Below are positions 59,724 through 64,000 of a stretch of 64,000 nt of DNA, in pieces (positions within the stretch are counted from its first letter, which is position 1; every line of letters starts with the position of its first letter). The DNA comes from Parelaphostrongylus tenuis (Eukaryota; Nematoda; Chromadorea; Rhabditida; Metastrongylidae), in NCBI GenBank assembly GCA_019055375.1, contig JAHQIW010004735.1, forward strand, positions 1 to 64,000. Reading direction: 5' to 3'. Made by a program: the position numbers and the translations under genes. Under the pieces are notes generated by a model. That model searched no databases and was not told the origin of the DNA. It was given only the letters and a program-made list of their open reading frames with translations.

Positions 59724-62700
59724 ATGTCGTCGCAAAAGAGGAATCATCGGCGATATAATCCACTGCTTGATGAATGGGTGATAGTGGCCAGTAATCGAGT
59801 GTCTCGTCCTTGGCAAGGAAACAAAATTGATCCTCCGTCATTTACACCCGTGAACGAGACGAATTCTCTTGCGCCTGGCGGAAAACGATTCAATAATGTG
59901 GTGAGAGTGGTTTTTCTTGATCGCATGATTAGGTTTCGGTGCGTGGGGTTTGCCTAATGCGTTAGGAAATATTTTTCTATCAAAAAACCTCGCTTTTGAG
60001 AAGTAAGCACTTGCAGATGGAAATAACCGAGGATTCTTTCTGATCAAGAGTGAACAAGTCAAAAATCGATCTAATTCACTGGAGAGGAACTTTTCATAAG
60101 AGTGATGGTAACCATTCAAAAGCTGTGAGTTGACTCTACAACCCCATCTCGCCGGTTTTTCAGAATACCCCTTTATAACTATTGTAGCATTCAGATCAAA
60201 CATTATATTTTACACTCGCCTTTCGCCTTCTTTTTTATCACACGTATAATTTCTGGAAGCTGAAAAACAGATCAATGTGTAGAGAAATTTTCGTAGTATC
60301 TTGCTCAGTCCTTTTCTCTAGAGTTGCTTCCAAAACTGAGGAAAAATTCCCTACTAATAACAAAATATTGGTCTTTCCGCCTCACCCCGCCCCTGCACGG
60401 ACCTTCGCCTTGTCGAATAGCCGGTAAACAACGTCACCAACAGTGTAAAACTCGATCTTACTTTCCCTGCTGAACCGGATTTTCACAAAATAAGCACACT
60501 GTTACAATCAGAAAGCATTACGCTGTTAGGTGATTACTTATAGTCTAAGAAAGACCTCTGTCCCTGGAGGTTCAAAGCACAAATCAAAAGCCCAAAGGAG
60601 ATCAAAAGAGCTTTCCACAATGGAAACATATTTTTGAGCCTTTGAAGCTTTTGCTATAGTTTGAGTACTATCACTCGAGAAAGGAGTTTTTTTTAGAGAA
60701 ATACAAGCGAGATAAGAGAAAAACAAGTGGTTTTATGTAACATGATTTTATCTTGGGTGTTACAGCGTCATAAAGGGGTGTTTTGGAAAAACAATCAACG
60801 TTGGGCTGTAGCCTTAAGACTCAGCTTTCGAACGGATACTAACACTTCTATGGAAACTTCTTCTCCAGCGAATGAGATGGATTTTTGACTTGTTCACTAC
60901 CAGTCAGAAAGAACCTAACCGACAAACGTCGAGAAATTTTTCATTTTCCAATATCAGTTTTTGGTAAGATTTTTGAGTAGTCGACTGCCATGTACAGCAC
61001 AGATTTCTTGTTCCAAGCCAATCACCAAAGCTGAGATGAAGCGCAGCAACAACATTTTCACCGTGGAACCCAGTTGAGAATAGACGCACAGGGTTGTAGG
61101 TGATGATTCCGAGTGTAACTGTTCTATTTCGATGAAGTGCTCTTGCAGATTACTCCGTGGTACGAGTCGACTTTTGTCTTTGACAACGACTTTCCAACCT
61201 TCACCGATAGCTTGGATGACGAGGACTCTTCTATGGAGTGTAAGAACATGGCTCATTGGGATGTTTCATTTGCATAAGAATCATTTTGGAAGAAACGTGA
61301 AATCTTTTGCTCTAAGTGGAAATAATAAATCCTAATCTTTCAACTAATATATATAAATAAACTGATCTTCATAGCTGCATCTTATTAAGTGCCGCGTCTC
61401 GTCGTCGCTTGGAGATGTTCTTGGGAATCAGAGCAGTCGTAGTACTCATAAACTAAGCTATGTATCTCAAGGCCTCAAACAGTCAGAATACTGGCGAGGC
61501 GCTCCTTGGGTGCTGGGCCCTTACTTATTCCCACACAACTACAAAAGCTGCCTTCTCATCCATTGATCTTCAAGCTGTTTTTGGAAATCTAAGTTCCATC
61601 GAATTTGACTTGATCGTTTTGCAGGAGACCAAAAGCAAAAGGTTGATCTCTGGCAATTACACGATGAGATTCTTATTTACTGATGGAGGAAGATTTTGGC
61701 CAGCAACATATTGTTCTTAGACCTTGACACGCATCGATCCGTTGCCGTTGTTCGTCGAGTGACTCGAGCGGATACTAGCAACACTTCCATTTTTCCCTAT
61801 CGCGTGCAAGAGTAGCCCAGTGGGTCTTCCTCGCTCTATGAATTCGCTGAGCATCATACCTTTCCTCTATGCCTTTCGTGAAGAAATCGGACCACGGGGT
61901 CGGTGGTCTTTCTGTAGAACGCTAGATATCCTGAGGAATCCAGTCGGTAACGGCTCTCGTCCATGGGTCGTCGTTGAAGCGCATCACGTGTCCACCCCAC
62001 CTTAATTTCGATATCCTGGCGTGTAGAACGACGTCTCTGATTTTCGATCGTTGACGTAGGTCGGAACTTTGGATCCTTTCTCTCATTTGCGACATACGGG
62101 ATACTCCTAGCATCGACCTTTCGACTGCGCGTTCGATAACGGCAAGTGATCTTTCATCCTGCTTACGTAGCGACCAGGTTTCTGCTGCATACGTTAGGGC
62201 AGGGATAATCGTCGAGTCGAAAAGGTGGGCACGGAGTCGGATGTTCTTTGTCCTCTTCACTACATCTTCGATGCTCTTAAACGTTCCCAAGCCGCTCGTT
62301 TCCTTCTGCTCAACTCTGGAGCTAGGTCGTTCATCATGTTTGATTTCACCATCTAGATAGACGTAACTGGAGCATTCGGATATTGTCGTTCCGTTGAGCT
62401 GTGAATGGGGCATTCAAAACCCATCCGTTCCTCATGAACATCGTTTTCGTTAGATTTAGTTGAAGACCAATCTTTTCACAGGCGTTGTCGGAAATCGGTC
62501 AACATTCGTTCCGCTTGGCTGATTCTTAGTGTTATGAGGACGATATCGTCAGCACAAGCGAAGATGGTTGATTGTCGGACCGTCATTTTCACTCCCATAT
62601 CGTCCCATTCTAATGTTCTCATGACGTTTTGGAGGGTGCAGTGGAATATTATGGAGAGATTGTATCGCCTTGTCGAACCCCTCTTCTTACGTCGGTGGTG

Positions 62701-63632
62701 ATATTGTTGTAGAATGGAGATATTTTCGGTAGTGAAATCATTTATGTAGCTCACAAAGGATCGTTAACGTACCGAGTAGGGACGCCCTGGTTATCCAGAG
62801 CCTCTATAACCTCTTCTGTTACCACTGAATCAAAGGCTATCTTCAAATCGATGAAAATGAGACAGAGCGGTATTTTGTACTCTCGTGAAACTTCAGTGAG
62901 TTTTTGATCGTGTGGATGTGGTCTATGGTACTAAATCCTTTTCGAAACCCTGTTTGTTCGCATGGCTGTCTTTCGTCCAGTGTTCTGTCTATTCTTCACC
63001 GGACGATATAGCATGTTGGATTCGGAAGGGAGGACCGGTGGGACGACATATCGTCCTCTTTCAATTTATATGACGGTAAGACGACATGGCTAGCGAAGAG
63101 ATCCGAGTAGTATTGTTGGATGATTTTCTCAGGTGCCCTTTGAAAGCTGTAAGTGTCCGTCAGGGTATCGGAGTGCAATCATCTTAGTTTTATAATTGGC
63201 GAAACCTCGGGCTTTGCGAATGCTCTTCCCAGTTCTGCAGCTTCTGCCATAACTGCTGCTTTGAGGTCTTCTTTTTATCGCTTCTCTGCAGCGTTTGACA
63301 AGTTTGGACGTAAGGTTTCGGTGCTTGTAGCTCGTGCGATTTCACGTTGACGCATCAGCTCGGGTGTGTTGACGCAACACCTACATATACATATACATAT
63401 ACATATATATATATATATAGTATATGAGCACATATATATCCTGTATTCATTTGTCCGTCCCGTTGATCGTCGAATGACTCGAACGGTACCAGCAACACTT
63501 CCATTTTTCCCTATCGCGTGCAGAGTAGCCCCCGTGGGTCCTCCTGGCTCTAGGGATTCGCTGAGCATCAAGTCTTTCTTTTATGCTTTCGTGAAAAAAT
63601 TGGACCAGCAATACTGGTACATATTATATGTA

Positions 63633-63666
<34 letters not shown>

Positions 63667-64000
63667 TACATTTATATCCAATATTGCTGAGCGATATGCA
63701 AAACTTTGAACGTCGGACAGGATTTGAACTTGCATTTCACCTTTTGCAGGAGCGCGTTCTAACCATTGCATTAGCGGTCCTCGTTATGTCATCACTCTTT
63801 CTGCGACACCCCTAGAAAAGGTGAAACGTGGGTTCATTTTCCTTCCGACATTCGAATCGGATAAGAATTTCGTTTCTGTTATGAAGTGGAATTGTGGAAG
63901 TAGGAAAGCCAATGAAACATTCTTTGTAGCCGCGGAATCGAAGGACGAATTATTGCGTCAGATGGAAGTACGTGGGATCTGTCGAGTGATCTGCTACCAT
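59724..64000 (+). CDS. galt: galactose-1-phosphate uridylyltransferase, N-terminal exons
   Basis: Leloir pathway enzyme moving UMP between glucose-1-P and galactose-1-P; cytosolic. Exons 59724-59900, 61149-61239 and 63930 to the right edge, with matched phases (0, then 1). Exon 1 has HRRYNPLLDEWVIVASNRVS and RPWQG, the family N-terminus. Exon 2 has WYESTFVFDNDFP. Exon 3 has LLRQMEVRGICRVICYH, after which the family continues to the HPH active site beyond the window. Where many relatives have a zinc-binding cysteine pair or a single cysteine (human NPLCPG), this protein reads NSLAPG. Intron 1 holds a type D fold-back. Intron 2 (2.7 kb) holds two antisense RTE pieces. It lies 1.3 kb downstream of CCDC47 on the same strand. 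Confidence 0.9.
60034..60911. repeat. fold-back element (type D) in GALT intron 1
   Basis: TTCTTTCTGATCAAGAGTGA and ACAAGTCAAAAATCGATCTA return inverted as ATGGATTTTTGACTTGTTCA and TACCAGTCAGAAAGAA ending near 60911. Arms include CACTGGAGAGGAACTTTTCA and its counterpart GGAAACTTCTTCTCCAGCGA. Same family as 35783-36854. Confidence 0.7.
61735..63370 (-). mobile_element. RTE retrotransposon, antisense in GALT intron 2
   Basis: Minus strand, 5' truncated and frameshifted. From high to low coordinate: YYSDLFASHVVLPSYKL, MRTLEWDDMGVKMT, FACADDIVLIT (the RT FADD motif with C for the first D neighbour), SSYVYLDGEIKHDERPSS, SIEDVVKRTKNIRLRAHLFD, SSDLRQRSKIRDVVLHARIS, KLRWGGHVMRFNDDPWTRAV, then the C-terminal HWATLARDREKWK block ending near 61740. 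A different subfamily from the copy at 41944-43560. Confidence 0.8.
63371..63425. repeat. (TACATA)n/(TA)n microsatellite
   Basis: Repeats of ACATAT followed by a TA run. On the minus strand it directly follows the 3' end of the RTE tail at 63453-63610, as expected for an RTE 3' microsatellite tail. Confidence 0.75.
63453..63610 (-). mobile_element. second RTE 3' tail, antisense
   Basis: 158 bp closely matching 61740-61900 (shared AGCAACACTTCCATTTTTCC, CTATCGCGTGCA, GAGTAGCCC, GATTCGCTGAGCATCA). Only the C-terminal and 3' end of a second copy, with microsatellites on both sides. Confidence 0.7.
63617..63667. repeat. (TA)n microsatellite
   Basis: An AT run with CATA interruptions, upstream (on the minus strand) of the RTE tail. 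Confidence 0.75.
63680..63860. repeat. fold-back element with tRNA-like arms, worn
   Basis: Edge AATATTGCTGAGCGATATGC. Left unit on the minus strand: CGCTAATGCAATGGTTAGAA and TGCAAGTTCAAATCCTGTCC. Right unit on the plus strand: GTGAAACGTGGGTTCATTTT and CCTTCCGACATTCG. GALT intron 2, next to exon 3. Confidence 0.5.

Noticed and set aside
63366..63815. 149-codon open frame at the right end
   Set aside because: It runs through TA microsatellites, an RTE tail and a tRNA-like repeat.

Overview
The window looks like nuclear DNA of a clade V (strongylid, hookworm-like) nematode. The genes have many short exons and gt/ag introns of 60 bp to 5.5 kb, and two + strand genes have a TTTCAG or TTTCCAG acceptor a few bases before the first ATG, as expected for spliced-leader trans-splicing. 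Introns and intergenic DNA are full of mariner, RTE, tRNA-headed SINE and fold-back repeats. The organism is inferred; no species was identified.

Five real genes can be read through their exons. (1) An annexin on the minus strand (10217 down to 2396), with two of four repeats in view and the rest beyond the left edge. (2) A class II fumarate hydratase on the minus strand (32079 to 24495), 14 exons, complete, with a mitochondrial presequence. (3) A ROGDI homologue on the minus strand (46812 to 38510), 6 exons, complete. (4) A CCDC47 homologue on the plus strand (50439 to 58445), 12 exons seen. (5) The first three exons of galactose-1-phosphate uridylyltransferase on the plus strand (59724 to beyond the right edge). 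All splice sites were read by eye. Two junctions, one in the annexin and one in CCDC47, do not keep phase.

The other DNA is mostly repeats. 0-10 kb: annexin introns with a mariner relic, fold-backs and an insertion with two hammerhead ribozymes. 10-24 kb: no gene recognised; mariner relics, hammerhead-bearing fold-backs, an RTE scrap and one orphan coding-like stretch. 24-32 kb: fumarase. 32-38 kb: SINE cluster and fold-backs. 38-47 kb: ROGDI, whose 5.5 kb intron holds an RTE fragment between mariner-type terminal repeats. 50-64 kb: CCDC47 and GALT in tandem, their introns holding SINEs, tRNA-like repeats, fold-backs and RTE copies.

The most unusual content is RNA-like. (a) Hammerhead ribozyme motifs: two direct copies in a 411 bp insertion with a 12 bp target duplication near 9.05-9.48 kb, plus at least seven copies, intact to degraded, inside long fold-back repeats of two types. 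(b) Fold-back elements in which each arm holds a tRNA-like sequence, so two tRNA-like units face each other. (c) Two tRNA-headed SINE families. I do not recognise (b) as a described family, and the fold-back setting of the hammerheads in (a) is also unfamiliar to me.
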